The position numbers and the translations under genes are program-made. From positions 2,480,001 through 2,544,000 of the forward strand of contig JAEUWY010000023.1 of the NCBI GenBank assembly GCA_022059125.1: 64,000 nucleotides of DNA, written 5' to 3'. The number at the start of each line of letters is the position of its first letter. Positions within the stretch are counted from its first letter, which is position 1. This document shows positions 31,317 through 43,735 of this stretch, one piece after another. Under the pieces are notes generated by a model that was not told the DNA's origin, did not search any database, and saw only the letters and a list, made by a program, of their open reading frames with translations. The DNA is from Corynespora cassiicola (lineage: Eukaryota; Ascomycota; Dothideomycetes; Pleosporales; Corynesporascaceae).

Positions 31317-33200
31317 ATGGGCACTGCAAAAGACAATGTGCTACCCAGCTCCGGCTCGTCCGAGTCAGAGATCGAGATCCATATCCAGACGGAGGAGGAG
31401 CTGAGAAACAAGCCGCGGAAATGGTACACGTATGTTTGGGACACGTTTGACAAGCCCAAGGAGGAGCGGTGGTTCATGTTCAAGCTTGACGCGGCTCTGC
31501 TTACCTTTGCTTCGCTGGGTACGTCACGTTTCAGAACGCCTCTTCTGATGTGTGTGTGTTGGAGGTGGTTTGGTGCGAATGTAGCGGTTGGTTGCTAATT
31601 CATAGTCCAGGTTACTTCATCAAGTATCTCGACCAGTCCAACATTAACAGTGCCTTTGTCTCCGGAATGTACGAATCGTCGACCCTGGTGTGTAATCGAT
31701 GATGCTCATGTTTCGATAGGAAGGAGGACCTCGGACTATACGGCAACCAGCTCAACTACATGCAAACGTGCTGGACCGTCGGTTATGTCCTCGGCGAGCT
31801 TCCCAGCAACATCATCCTCACGCGGTTCCGGCCGTCTATATGGATTCCCACCATGGAGGTACGGCGATCTAGGCCCCCCAAAAATCTCGATATCTCTTCT
31901 CACTCATAAATAGCTCACGTGGGCCGTCCTCACATTCTGCCTATCGCGCGCAAACACCGCAACCACAATCTATGTCCTACGCTTCTTCATCGGTACCTCC
32001 CGTCCTCCAACCAACTCATCTCCGAGCCATTTTGCTGACCCAGAAACCCCCAGGCCTTGCCGAAAGCACCTTTTACCCGGGCATGCAATACATCATCGGA
32101 TCCTGGTACCGGCGCGAAGAGCTCGCAAAGCGGTCCTGCATCTTCCACACGAGCGCGGCCCTCGCCACCATGTTCTCGGGCTACCTGATGGCGGGCGTGT
32201 ACAAGCTGGGGGGCCGCGGTGGGTTCAAGGGCTGGCAGTGGCTCTTCATAATCGACGGCGTCATCTCGCTGCCCGTCGCGCTCGCGGGCTACTTCTTCAT
32301 CCCGGACGTGCCGGAAATCTCGAAGCCTTTCTATCTGACGGAAAAGGAGGTGCGCTTTGCGCAGAGGCGCATGCAGCTTGAGGGCAGGCGGGAGCGCGAG
32401 CCCTACACCAGGGCCAAGGTCAAGAAGATCCTCACGTCGTGGCATGTGTATGCGCTCACGCTGCTGTACATCTTCTTTAATAATGGGTCGGCGGCCGGGC
32501 AGCCTGTGTTCCAGCAGTATCTCAAGGCGAGCACGGAGCCCAAGTACAGCGTCGGCCAGATCAATACGTATCCGACGATTACGAATGCGGTGCAGGTGGT
32601 GACGACGCTGCTGTATGCGTGGACGAGCGACGGCGTGCTCAAGGGCTCGAGGTGGCCGCCCATTGTGTTTGGTGGGCTGGTGAATATCATGTGCTACGTG
32701 AGTCTGTCCATCTGGGACATTCCCGTGTCGTGGAAGTGGGCCTGCCTTTGCCTGTTGGGATTCGGAGGTGGCTTGTCTGGGATATGCATGGCGTGAGTAT
32801 TCCCCATACGTCCTTTCCATTGCCTTGCCCCCCCTCGCACGGTAGTAATAGTCGAAGCTGACGGTGAAATGCGTATAGCTGGGCCCATGAGATTTGCACT
32901 GAAGATAATGAGGAGAGAGCCATTGTCATCGGCTCCATGAACGAGATGGCCTATGTCCTGCAAGCCTGGCTTCCGCTCATCGTCTGGCAGCAAGTCGATG
33001 CCCCAGAGTACAGAAAGGGTTACATTACCATCACCTTCCTCAGCGCTGCCATGATTGCCACGGCACTTATTATCCGCATCTTGCATGGAAAAGAGCTCGC
33101 AAGGCGGAAGTATGACCAGGAGAGTGGGGCGTCGGATCGGGGCAGCTCCGTGGAGGAGGTGGACGCTGTTGCGGGGGAGAATGCAGGGATTAAGAGCTAA
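31317..33200 (+). CDS. MFS transporter, vitamin/pantothenate (Vht1/Fen2/Liz1-like) family
   Basis: Six exons (31317-31518, 31611-31668, 31720-31858, 31914-31992, 32054-32792, 32879-33200), 512 residues. TM1 carries the family mark GYFIKYLDQSNIN followed by SGMKEDLGLYGNQLNY, and TM4-5 carry AESTFYPGMQYIIGSWYRREE. About twelve hydrophobic segments are present and the C-tail is acidic. Relatives move biotin, pantothenate or related small anions across the plasma membrane with protons. Its place beside the A-T-R, dioxygenase and monooxygenase genes suggests uptake or export of a pathway compound, but it could be an unrelated neighbour. The C-tail codes for a Ser/Glu-rich stretch. Confidence 0.9.
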
Positions 33201-35171
33201 ATGTCGCAAAGTCTCGGGGATTGCTAGTGAGAAGCTGGTAGGATTTGGCGCGAACATGAAAATCAGCGAGCAATGAAGTCGCTTGTCCAAGGTGAAGTCG
33301 GAATGAAGCCAGGTGAAAGAAACTCTATGTTGCAATATCGATGATGAGGTCCTTGGTGGTATGACACTAACGAAATGTTTGTCGGATTGCCTCGATGCTT
33401 TTAGCCCACCATTTTTTATAATTTCCAATTAACATGGACACCATGTACTATTTGTAATTTGGTGCATTGTATCTAGGTTCTTCTTGGGCTCTAATCTGCT
33501 CGAAATTATTGTTTTGTATCTCGTGAGGCCAACGCTGCAGCCTATTCTCTGGTGATGATAACTTACGCCTTGCCATGCGCGTGATTTGTGCTTCGCTTAA
33601 GAAAGCCATCACGCCATGCCAGCCACTGGGCACGGGGCCTTACACACACTACTTCAGGCCCCCAAGTGCGGGAAGCTGCAGGGTGGGGGCTCCTAGAAGT
33701 TTCGAGCACTACGCGTCCATTCTGGGTAGCCTTGCGCCTGATGGGGATATGCCTGAAAGAATAGAACGCTCGTGAAGGACTCTTCGCTCCACATTTCGGC
33801 ACTTTAGCATGATGGCCGGGGATGGAACTGATAGACGGAAGAGTCGAACAGCGGGACGGGCGGAGGCAGGTAGTGCATGGCTCGCGAGATTGGCATGGCA
33901 TATTGGATCGAATTCTTCTCGTACGAGGTTTCCGTTGGATACTACTGAAAACCAAGACCTTGGAAAGCATCATGATCCCCATAAAATACTCTTGGGGCAT
34001 GGAACACGAGGGCGGCACTGGGGAATCGGCACCAAGACTTCCGATTCCAGCTACGGAGAGCCGCAGCCGAACGTAGCGCAGCTAAAGAGGGCTGTGAATT
34101 GGAGCAATAGGTACCGATGACGTGCAGACCCAGGAAAAGTTGTGGAGCAATGGCAGTGGCAGTGTTGTAGAGCGGAGTGAGCACAAGCGATCAATTGTGC
34201 AGCAAAAGGACGGAGGATGTGTAGCCTGCCGCAACGGGTTAGAGGGCGGCTTTTTCTCGACGGTAAGTCCGGGTGTAGCGTGGGATTGGCTCCAGATAGC
34301 GGCGTTTCTCAGGCAATTGCAGGAGAAATTACCACGATTGTTGGCCGACGTATTTGTTTTGGCCGGAAATAAGTTTGGGCGGCGGGCACATGTGATACCC
34401 ATGGCGGAAAAAAGCCGCAGGTCACTTTGATCCTTGATCATCAGTGCTCCCCTAGGGCGAATGAAGATGCTGCAGGGTTGAAATCCTACCACTCAGCCGG
34501 GAGCTCTAATGCAGAGCCAGCAGGAAGTCGTGGGACTCGCGGATGGGATGGAGTTGAGTGAGACCAGGCCAGGGACGTCAATTCAGACTTCACGACCGGT
34601 TCGGCTACAGCTGCTACGCGATGGAGAATCAAGGGAAGCGGGTATTGAGATGACGATCAGCGACGTTCGCCGCCAGCGCACTCAAGGTCAGGAAGCGAGA
34701 GGAAAACTGGGTCGAGCTATCTCCCGCTGTCTCCGCAGGCGCACGACCCACGTCGACGGTATCAAAGATATCAAGGCGGTTTTGGGTTGAGCAGGGTGGA
34801 CTGGAGAGGGCGGGTACCAGCCGCCTTCTGGTGGTGAGGGCAGTGAGCGGGGAGGTTTCATGCAGATGGTGAATCTTCCAAGTCGTGGCATGCTCGTGCG
34901 CGTGGCCGTGGTTGGATGCAAAAAGTCCCAAGGTTGGGGAGGCGGTCAGGTTGGTCGGTCGTCGTATCATCATGGATGATTCGTGAAGGTGCAGTTCGCT
35001 CTCTGGCGAGCTTGGACTCGACGCGGGCTGCTGACACGATGCCCGATTTGGGGTCGAGTCAATATTGACCTAGCGGCTCCTCGACCCGAGTATCGCTGAT
35101 CTCGTGGGAGAGGTGCGGCCGCGATTCGCCAGGGTGGTGCACGTCGGCGGAGGACAAAGACAAGAGAGGGT

Positions 35172-35207
35172 GGCACGACTGGCACGACTGGCACGACCGG
35201 CACGACT
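35172..35207. repeat. Tandem repeat, 9-bp unit, 4 copies
   Basis: GGCACGACT repeated four times, the third copy with one change. Confidence 0.85.
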
Positions 35208-35990
35208 GGGCGGGCTCAAACACTCGATGCTCACGGCTCGAGTGTCGTGCGACTGCATTTTTCCTGCGAACGCGAGGTTATGCAAGGCTCCCCGCAATGC
35301 TAGCCAGGGCTGGCAGGCCTTGGAGATGCAAGGCCGCTGCAAGTGCTGCTCGGCCCGTTGGCGGCCGGGGCACGATTGGGCGGTGGTGGCCGGATGTGTG
35401 TTTCAGCGACGGGGTTTCCATGGCAAGTAGCAATCAAAACCACAGCGCCCACCGCCGCCCTCGGACGTGGCAGCAAATGGCAGGGCCGGCGGCGATGGCG
35501 TGTGGCTGGTGTCGACGTGGAATGCCGTTGGACGAGTACGCGTCGGGCTGCGCCCAGGTGCAGTCCATCTGGCAGTCTCACGTACATGTCGACGCAAGCC
35601 CGCGTCCGCAAGCGCGCAGGCGATAGGCCCGTCCAAGCTCCTCTGGTGGCCGGTTACAGCGGCGGAAGCGGGGGCAGGCCGGCCCAGGTGGGCAAAGTGG
35701 CTAGAGTGGTCGCGGGCGCGATGGTAGCGGTGGTGGTGGTGGCCGTGGCGCTGGCGTGGGCGTGGGCGCAAAAATAAGGTGAATCACGGCGAGTTTGGAG
35801 CAGAGGCGGTCTGAAACCAGGCCGGGCAGAAGAAAGAGAAGAAGAAGAAGCAGACGGCGCAGGAAGTGAAGAGCAGCGGCGGAGGGCCGGCCGGGCTGCA
35901 ACATGGCAGGAGAGCCAAATGAGCCGTAATCTCTGGCCGGCGGAGGGCGAGCGGCGGGCGTGATTGCAGCCGCCTGCCGTGTCTTGAGCC

Positions 35991-36063
35991 TGGCCGTAGC
36001 TGGCTGTAGCTGGCTGGTGCTGGCTGGTGCTGGCTGGTGCTGGCTGGTGCTGGCTCGAGCTGG
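35991..36063. repeat. Tandem repeat, 10-bp unit
   Basis: TGGCTGGTGC is repeated perfectly four times at 36011-36050, with degenerate copies on both sides. Confidence 0.9.
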
Positions 36064-36216
36064 TCCGAGATTGATAGCGCTAGGCCGCATGGGCGACTGG
36101 TGATTTCTTCGCCAGGGCAGTAGGCCGCGGCGGTGCTTCCGGCAGCTCCAAACGCAGTGCAGCGGGCGACAGCGATCCATCGACTGCCACTGCGACTTGA
36201 CGCCTGCCGTCGCACG

Positions 36217-36224
36217 TATTTAAG
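36217..36224 (+). promoter_or_regulatory. TATA-like box of the GPI-anchored protein gene
   Basis: TATTTAAG about 310 bp before the start codon; the leader between them is long and pyrimidine-rich. Confidence 0.4.
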
Positions 36225-36425
36225 CCCGCTGCCCGCGTCGCCCGTGCCTCTGCTTTCACTCCCCGTCTCGCAACACCCCCCAAGCATCCCATCCCCGCTG
36301 TAAGTCCCCCCTTCACTCGTCCCTCGCTTCGTTTGCCCGTGAGCCCTGCCCCTACCTACATATTCCGCCCGTGCTCTCCACAATTGCACGCCAATCCCTT
36401 CCCTCTGCCCTCGACCACTCTACTG

Positions 36426-36465
36426 CTCTACCGCTCTACCGCTCTACCGCTCCACCACTCCACCA
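36426..36465. repeat. Tandem repeat, 8-bp unit, 5 copies
   Basis: CTCTACCG three times followed by two CTCCACCA variants, in the likely 5' leader of the gene at 36528. Confidence 0.8.
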
Positions 36466-36527
36466 CCGGCAACTGCCTGCTAACGCCCTCCCGCCCCACA
36501 GGCATTGATACTTCCGCCCATTCCGCC

Positions 36528-37228
36528 ATGCTCTACTCCACCCTTTTCGTCGCCGCCGCGACTCTCTCGAGCTTCGCTTGGGCCCAGGACAGCGACAGCC
36601 CCGAGTCCAACATCACCTACCCAGCTGTCGGTGCCTGCTGCAACGTCTCGGCCAACGATATCCCCCAGAGCCTGCGCACCTCGTGGTGTCAGGCCCAGGA
36701 AAACACCTGCCCCGAGATCTGCGGTGGCCTCGCCCAGGTCGCCAACAGCGGCAACAATTGCGACGAGGTGAGTCGACTGATCGGTGCAAACACGCAGCCA
36801 GATGGAGCTTGGCTAACCCACTGCCCCAGACCACCCTCAACTACACGTGCAATTGCCGCAACGGCACCACCCCCCAGATGAGCGAGTACCAGCAGTCGGT
36901 CCCCGGCCAGATGTGCCGCTTCTGGTACGACGCCTGCGTGGCTCAGACCGGCTCCGACCGCGATGCCCAGTTCCAGTGCCAGCAGGCGCGCGACCAAAAC
37001 TGCGGCAACCTCACCACCACTGACCCCGAAGAGACGTCGAGCTCGTCTGCCTCCAGCACCCCCACTGCTACTGGCGGCAGCTCGGGCGAGTCTGGCTCTT
37101 CCTCTGCCACTGGCTCCGCTGGCGCTTCTGAGAGCTCTGGTGCTGCCGCTGCCCTCGACGTTGCCCGCCACTTCGGTACCCCCGTCCTGGCCGGCGGCAT
37201 CCTGGCCGTCTTTGGCTTGGCCCTGTAA
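36528..37228 (+). CDS. GPI-anchored cysteine-rich surface protein (DUF7707-type)
   Basis: Two exons (36528-36767, 36830-37228), 212 residues. A signal peptide (MLYSTLFVAAATLSSFAWA) is followed by a domain with about twelve cysteines: VGACCNVSANDIPQSLRTSWC, ENTCPEICGG, YTCNCRNG, GQMCRFWYDAC and CGNLTT. Then comes a Ser/Thr/Gly/Ala-rich region suited to O-glycosylation and a hydrophobic C-terminal tail (LAGGILAVFGLAL) typical of a GPI signal. This pattern belongs to a fungal-specific family without a known function. It should be attached to the plasma membrane or wall. Codons are mostly C-ending, which suggests good expression. Confidence 0.85.
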
Positions 37229-38404
37229 GCGGGCGTGTACTTGCGAGGGGTCAATGGGCAGGGACCATGGCGGAACGGTAATGAGGATGATATACGAGCA
37301 CGGATGAGACAGTACTTGCACCTGGCATGTTTTCCAATGGCCGAGCCCTTCCAGCGTTTACCAGATAACTCTTTGGTGTCGATTTGCTTCTTCACGACTG
37401 CGCGCGTTCAGCTGCGGGAGGAACTACTGCGAAGGGACGGGGACCTTAATGAGATGATATGAGGGTACGCATGTATCGATACCCAGACTTCCAACTTTTC
37501 CAAACCACAACCACTACTACTTCTACTTCTACTTCTACACTACCACACGTTTCTACTCGAGCCTGCGGGTCCTCTGCTTTGATTGTTTGTGTGAGCCGTG
37601 ATGCGCCGTGTGCCTAGAAGCTTCCGTCACTAGCCATGGCAATGGCCCTGCTGTCGCCCTTGAGCTCGGCGCCCTCGACCGCGCACACAGCCAGCTCTCT
37701 AGATGCTGCCACACGTAGGGGACAGGCGTCGAGGGCAGACGGCAAGAGCACGGCAGTCGTCATAAGGCTACGCGCATCACTGCGCCTCAGCATGGACTCC
37801 CGAGGTCTGCGCTGGGCCGTGGCGGCGCCGGCATGATTGGCCAATTGGCGAAGGCGTGCTGATCCGCTGCACCACGGCGTGCGGATGACGGTGCATTATC
37901 GATAAGGACTTTTTTACAGCAGACATCCTTGCCGGCGCCTGCCTCTGTCTTGCAGCTGTTGAGCATACCTTGGTTCAACACATTGCTGTCCGCCATCTGC
38001 CGCCGTCGTCGCCTTCACCACCCTGCTCTGCTTGCCTGACCTGCCCTTACTGTCCGCCCCCCTTTGCCCACCTCCCCACTCCAAGACTCGAAGCCATCGG
38101 ACTCGCCGCGTCACAAGACACCGAGGCCTCTCCGTCTTTTTTTCGTTGGCAAGTTCGTCGCTGCACCAGCCTCGGTGTGGCTAGGTTGCACCCTCTAATT
38201 CGTGAGCAGCTGGAAACCGCTCCCCCTTCCTAGGGAGTATTTAAGGTGGCTTTCTACAGCTTCTCGAGGCTTTCACACCGCCTTTCGAGCTTCCGAACCT
38301 GCCAGAAACACCGCATTCCATCGCTAGCTCCACGAGCATCCCTCCACTTTCCACCGCATACCCCGTCTGCATCCTTCCCTCGCATACAGAGCAATTGGAG
38401 AGCC
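37229..38404. other. Intergenic region upstream of GPD1
   Basis: No supported gene. It contains a CTTCTA-rich run near 37518-37540 and the promoter of the glycerol-3-phosphate dehydrogenase gene, with a CCCCCTT motif at 38222 and a TATA-like box at 38238. Confidence 0.5.
38238..38245 (+). promoter_or_regulatory. TATA-like box of GPD1
   Basis: TATTTAAG about 165 bp before the start codon. Confidence 0.5.
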
Positions 38405-39809
38405 ATGGCGACTTTGGGAGCTCCGCAGAAGCACAAGGTGACCATTGTGGGCTCCGGCAACTGGTACGTAACACGCCCGCCCGCCGGCTGTGCTTGTGAC
38501 AGCCGCTCAAACGGTTGAGACGGGTGCAACCCAGCATCCTTGGCTCACATTCTGCCCTGAAGCACACTTTTTCATGCTGCCGCTGAGGTCCGGGTTGAAT
38601 GGACGCTGACTGGGGAACAGGGGCACCACAATGGCCAAGTTGGTGGCCGAAAATGTCAAAGAGAACCCTTCCCTCTTCGAGCAGACCGTCCAGATGTGGG
38701 TTTTCGAGGAAGAAGTCACCATCCCCAAGGAGTCGCGTCACTACGACGCTGGCTCCGAGTTGGCAAACAAGCCGCAGAAGCTCTCGCAGCTCATCAACAC
38801 CGTGCACGAGAACGTCAAGTACTTGCCCAACATCACTTTGCCGCCCAACGTGGTCGCCAACCCAGACCTGCCCGATTCCTGCAAGAACTCGACCATCCTC
38901 ATCTTCGTGCTGCCACATCAGTTCATTCCCCGCGTGTGCGACCAGCTCAAGGGCAAGATTGTCCCGTTCGCGAGGGCCATCTGCTGCACCAAGGGTGTCG
39001 ACGTCAGCGAGAAGGGCATCAGGCTCATGTCCGAGGCCATTGGCATGCACCTGAACATTTACTGCGGTGCGCTGTCGGGCGCAAACATTGCCTCTGAAAT
39101 CGCCCAGGAAAAGTACTCGGAGACGACCGTGGCATACGACCCCCCGCCCATGGACTCTCGCAACCCCACACCCAAGGGATCTCCCACGTCGTCGCAGGTA
39201 GATCTCATCTCCCCCAGCCGCGCAGTCCCCAGCGCACGCTCCGCACACCTCAAGGCCCTCCCCTCTGAGTACCCTCCCCTTTCCCACGAGAACGTCCGCA
39301 AGCTGTTCCACCGCCCGTACTTCCACGTGCGCCTCGTCTCCGATGTCGCCGGCGTTTCTCTCGGCGGTGCCCTAAAGAACATCATTGCACTGGCTGCCGG
39401 CTTCGTCGACGGCCTGGGTTGGGGCGACAACGCCAAGGCTGCCGTGATGCGCGTCGGCATCCTCGAGATGGTCAAGTTTGGCAAGGCCTTCTTCGCAGAG
39501 AGCGTGCACACGTCGACCTTTACTGAGGAGAGCTGCGGCGTCGCCGACGTGGTGACGTCGTGCATGGGCGGCCGCAACTTCCGCTGCGCCAAGATGGCCA
39601 TTGAGCGCGGCGAGAGCGTCTTCGACATTGAGCAAAAGGTGCTCAACGGCCAGAAGCTGCAGGGCACTAGCACGGCCTACGAGGTTAATGAGTTTTTGAA
39701 GAGCCAGGGCATGGAGAATGACTTTCCCCTCTTCACTGCCGTGTACAACATCCTCGAAGGCAAGGTCAAGCCCGAGGAGATTCCGGAGCTCATTGAGCCC
39801 AAGCAGTAG
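38405..39809 (+). CDS. GPD1: Glycerol-3-phosphate dehydrogenase (NAD+), cytosolic
   Basis: Two exons (38405-38463, 38621-39809) give 415 residues. The dinucleotide-binding loop VGSGNWGTT is split by the intron; [15 protein letters not shown] and [10 protein letters not shown] follow, then the catalytic-lysine region [20 protein letters not shown] and GGRNFRCA near the end. It reduces dihydroxyacetone phosphate to glycerol-3-phosphate with NADH, feeding lipid synthesis and glycerol production for osmotic stress and redox balance. A Ser/Pro-rich insertion of about 45 residues ([15 protein letters not shown] and onward) lies between the two domains; filamentous fungi often carry such a stretch, which may be phosphorylated. 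Confidence 0.95.
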
Positions 39810-40178
39810 TGGGCGGGTAGCAAGCAGTTTTTACAAGGCGCACAGGGGTTCTCGGGTTGGCACTGAATCGGATCGGATCAGATGGGGAGAGGGGACAAGC
39901 AGAGGATGAGAACGTCCAAGCGTGGTGCTTGGATTTCCCTCGCCCACAAAACCAGGCAGGCGAAGATATCAAATACCCATTGGTAGAGAATAGTAACTTA
40001 ATGCTGTCTTCCTTGCCTTTTTTGGGCATGTGCAATGTGAGCCATGCGTCCACGGCCTGACTAAACGGCACATGTCCAATGTCCAGCCAACGTGGCGTTG
40101 CTACACAGTACGCCTGATGTCAAACCTAGTAGCTACAGGAAATGGAAGTTGCAACAGATGTCATCATCATCATCATCA
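39810..40178. other. Convergent 3' region
   Basis: Spacer between the stops of GPD1 (+) and MSH3 (-). A short CAT run (about 40161-40180) lies at the MSH3 stop codon. Confidence 0.5.
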
Positions 40179-43100
40179 TCACAGCTGCTCAATCCCCTCA
40201 ATCAGCCTGTCCAGAGTCTCCTCGCCATCTCCCTCGAACAAGCCCTTGACGAGCCTCGACCTGTGTATAAGTTAGCACACACCCAGGAATCGATATTTGA
40301 TATTTACAAAAGAATAAGAATAAGAAGAGAAAGGGAAAGAAGAAGGGGGCAAAACCAAAAAAAAAACACTCACATATTCCCCATCTTAGACCTCTCCATG
40401 CTCTCCTCCAACTCCCTACTCTTGCCCTCGGCCACGCCAATCACCGCCTCGGGGACGCGCGCCAACCTCGCGACATTGAGCCCGTAGCTCCTCATGCTCG
40501 TGCCCTCGACCATTTCGTACAGGAACACGACCTCTTTGCCCGCAGCGTCGCGCTCCTCGAACCGGGCATGCACGTTGCGCAGCGGCGGCGGCGAGGAGCC
40601 GCCGCCGCCGCCGCCGCCGCCTTCACCACCACCACCATGCTCGTGCTTTTCGAACCGCGAGGCCAGCCGGGCGAGGTGCTGGTAGTGCGTTATGAACAGC
40701 GTGAGGGCCTTCACGTCGCGGACCACATGATCCAGCACCGCCTCCGCGATAGCGACGCCGTCAAACGTCGAAGTGCCGCGGCCGAGTTCGTCGAGGATGA
40801 CGAGGGAGCGGGGGGTCGCCTGCTTGAGGATGGCGGCCGTCTCGTTGAGCTCGACCATGAACGTGGACTCGCCCTTGAGCATATTGTCCAGCGCGCCCAT
40901 GCGCGTGTACACGGCGTCGAGCATGCCGAGGCGGGCCTCGCGGGCAGGCACGTAGGACCCGATCTGGCCCATGATTGCGATGAGGGCGATGGAGCGCACG
41001 TACGACGACTTGCCGCCCATGTTGGGGCCGGTGATGAGGAGGGCGCGGGTGGCGGCGCCGGCGAGGTGCACGTCGTTGGGCACGTAGGCGTCGAGGAGGA
41101 GCTGCTCGACCATGGGGTGGCGGCCGGCCGTGACGGAGAGCTCGACGTCAGACGTGAAGGTGGGTTTGACGTAGCCCGGCTGCGAGGCCAGCGTGGCGAG
41201 GGAGAGGAGCGCGTCGAGCGTCGCCAGCGCGTGCACGCAGTCGCGCAGCTCCTGGTACTTGCTCGCGATGTCGTCGAGGAGTTGCGAAAAGGCTGCGTCG
41301 CACGCTGCTGCCAGCGACTCCTTGTGCTGGTCTCGCTCCTGTAGCATCCGCTTGACCTCGGGCGTGTGGAATCGGAGGGCGGCCTTGGTGGACGACATCT
41401 GGGTCCAGGACGCGGGCACCTTCCTTGCCTCGGGCGAGCTTCTCTTCACCTCAATGAGGTATTCGATGCCGCTGATGGTGACAAAGTCGACCTTGGCCTT
41501 GCCGAGTTTTGCTGCAGCTTCCTTCTTGTGTGCATTCAAGTCGTCCTCAACCGCCGCGATGCCCAGCTTGTGGTCCGTAATGGCCTCAGTCTCATGCTCG
41601 TCCCGGAAGAAGGTATACTTGTCGTCGTCCCTAGCAGACTGTGCATTGATCTTGTCGAGAAAATCGTTGACGTCCTGGTGGATTTTCGGGATGCTCGACA
41701 CTGCTTCGCTGAGCAACGAAGATTTGAAGCCCGTGTCCTCGGCACTCTTGACCGACGAATACTCGCCAGAAATGTATTGGAGAGTCTGCAGTGCAGCGAG
41801 CAGTTCCGGGCGCGTGCACTTCTTGTAGTATATCCGGATCAGGACTTTTTCCAAGTCAGTCCTGACCTTGCCGAGCATAAAGGTCAGCTTGTCGATGGGA
41901 ATCGTGCGCTCGCCTTCCTTGAGCTCCTCGACGGCTGCTATGCGCTCCTCCAATTTCTCCTTGTCGATCAGTGGACGGCCTACCCATTTTCTCAGCAGAC
42001 GCTGGCCAGACCGCGTCTTGGTTCGGTCCATGGTCCAGAAGAGGCTGCCTTTGCTGGTATAGTCGGTCTGATTTTGGTAAATCTCCAAGCTCGATAGAGT
42101 GTTACCGTTGAGAAGCATATACGACCTCGCGCTAAAAGGCTGAAAGTACTTGGTCAGGTTAAAAACATGCTCAAGCCCATATTCACTGAGATATGTGATC
42201 ATCGCCGACAAGCATATGGTGACATGCTCCGAGAGCTGGTGAACCTTGTCTAGGATGGCGCTCTTTTGGTCAGACTCTTCCGGTTGGCTTGATTTCATCT
42301 TGTCGGCGTAAAAGTTCGAAATGTGGCTATATGCCTGCGCGCCCATCGTCTTCGACTTCTCTACTCGCTCCACACGAGACTTGTCGCCAAAAACATTGGT
42401 CTTGCTGGAGGAGAGATGCTGGATAAGCTTGTCTGTAGCTTTGGACAACTCCCCAACGATTAGAAATTCTGCGGGAGCAATGTGAAGCAACCGAGTCTCG
42501 ATTTCGCTCCTCATAAAGCCGTCTTCAAAATCGTCATAGATGATGTCGCCGGTTGCTGGCTGTACCGCAACCAGCCCCACCTGCACCTTTTCATCTGTCC
42601 CCCAACCCTTAGCATTCGTCTCAGTAATGCAAAGAAGATACCCTGTTGACTGGGCGCCAGGACCCGTGGATTCAGTTGGCCCCAACCCTTCGACATCGTC
42701 GACGTAGGTGCCCTTTGTGTATAGATTGGTGAGTTTTCGGACAAAAGGGCCACTCTTGTTGTCGCCAGCTGCCTTGAGTGCTGCTGTTTCGATCTGCCTG
42801 ACAACACCGACTTTGTAGTTTGCTTGCACCAATCTCTTGACGTGGACCTGCAGTCGGTGGACAGGGAAGCTCGCAGAGGCAAATCGGTCGTAATGCGCCT
42901 CGGAAAAGTGTTCGTCATATCGAAATTTCCCAGGGATGCAGACAATGCCCAATTCTTTGGAAGCTATCCTAGCATCTTCTCCAAAGAATTTGAACTTGTA
43001 TCCAACCTCCACAACAATCACGGTGTCCAGATGTTTGCGTTTGATGTCCAGGTATTGAATCTCCATGGGAGTCAGTTTCGAACCGGATTTTTTCGCAGCA

Positions 43101-43735
43101 CCCTTCTTGCCTTTGGCCGGCTTGGGGGGTTCATCTTCGTCATCGTTGCCCTCTCCTTCATCGCCCTCTTTTTCATCGGAAATGAGCTTATTCTTTCTCC
43201 GGAGCTCCGCGAAGCTGTCAGGTCTGCCTAGTTTCTTGACGAATTTCTCATGAAGCTTCTGTTTCTGCTTTTGTGACACGGCAGCATCTTCCTCGTCCTC
43301 GTCGAGGACGGGGGGTGAAGAAGTAAACACGTATTTGGAGGTTCTGTCCGTGACCTTGGGGTTCCTGGCGATATTCAATCCTGATTCGGATGCTTGAGCC
43401 AACGACGGCCGCTGTGCATCCTCCACGCTGTCACCAGCTGTACTTCGAACGCGCTTGGGGGCTGGGGCTGCTGTGCCTGTGTCTTGATCACTATCCTCAT
43501 CTTGAACTGTACGTTTTCTGCGTAGTGCAGTTGATCTCGCAGTAGGAGGGCTATCGTCTTCGTCCGAGGCATCATCGTTGGCGCGGGGCGCGCCGTTCGC
43601 GGTCGTGGGCGACGCGGGCTTGGGGGCGGGCGGTTTAGGGGCTTGGGAAGGCCTAGGGGTGAAGAAACTGGATATTGTTTTCTGCTTGGTCTTCTGGGAT
43701 CCGCTCGATAGCGGCGGGCTGCTTTTGGGTGCCAT
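40179..43735 (-). CDS. MSH3: DNA mismatch repair protein MSH3
   Basis: Two exons (43735-40374, 40260-40179); the short last exon, joined through GTGAGT..ACACAG, adds 27 residues ending EGIEQL. Total 1147 residues. The N-terminus has a PCNA-binding box QKTISSFF (residues 18-25) and a disordered acidic region. The mismatch-binding domain contains [31 protein letters not shown] sequence characteristic of MSH3. The core and clamp follow, then the ATPase with Walker [10 protein letters not shown] (about 903) and Walker B/D-loop [16 protein letters not shown]. With MSH2 it forms MutSbeta, which binds insertion-deletion loops. A Gly/Glu run (about residues 1030-1045) encoded by GCC/CCG repeats interrupts the ATPase domain. 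Confidence 0.95.
40593..40642. repeat. Trinucleotide repeat inside the MSH3 coding region
   Basis: GCC units followed by ACC units on the plus strand, encoding a poly-glycine run interrupted by one Glu in the MSH3 ATPase domain. Confidence 0.85.

Larger units (their letters stand above)
33201..36527. other. Large gene-poor spacer with tandem repeats
   Basis: 3.3 kb without a supported gene. The many frames between 33563 and 36389 are mutual shadows in GC-rich, repeat-containing DNA. It holds three short tandem repeats (35172, 36011, 36426) and a TATTTAAG box at 36217 belonging to the next gene. Confidence 0.45.

Noticed and set aside
34122..35777. Several 80-145 codon frames in the GC-rich spacer
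   Set aside because: They overlap each other on both strands, contain the tandem repeats and have no motif or splice pattern.
40568..42097. Long plus-strand frames antisense to MSH3
   Set aside because: High GC and codon bias of MSH3 create long antisense frames; the translations have no motifs.
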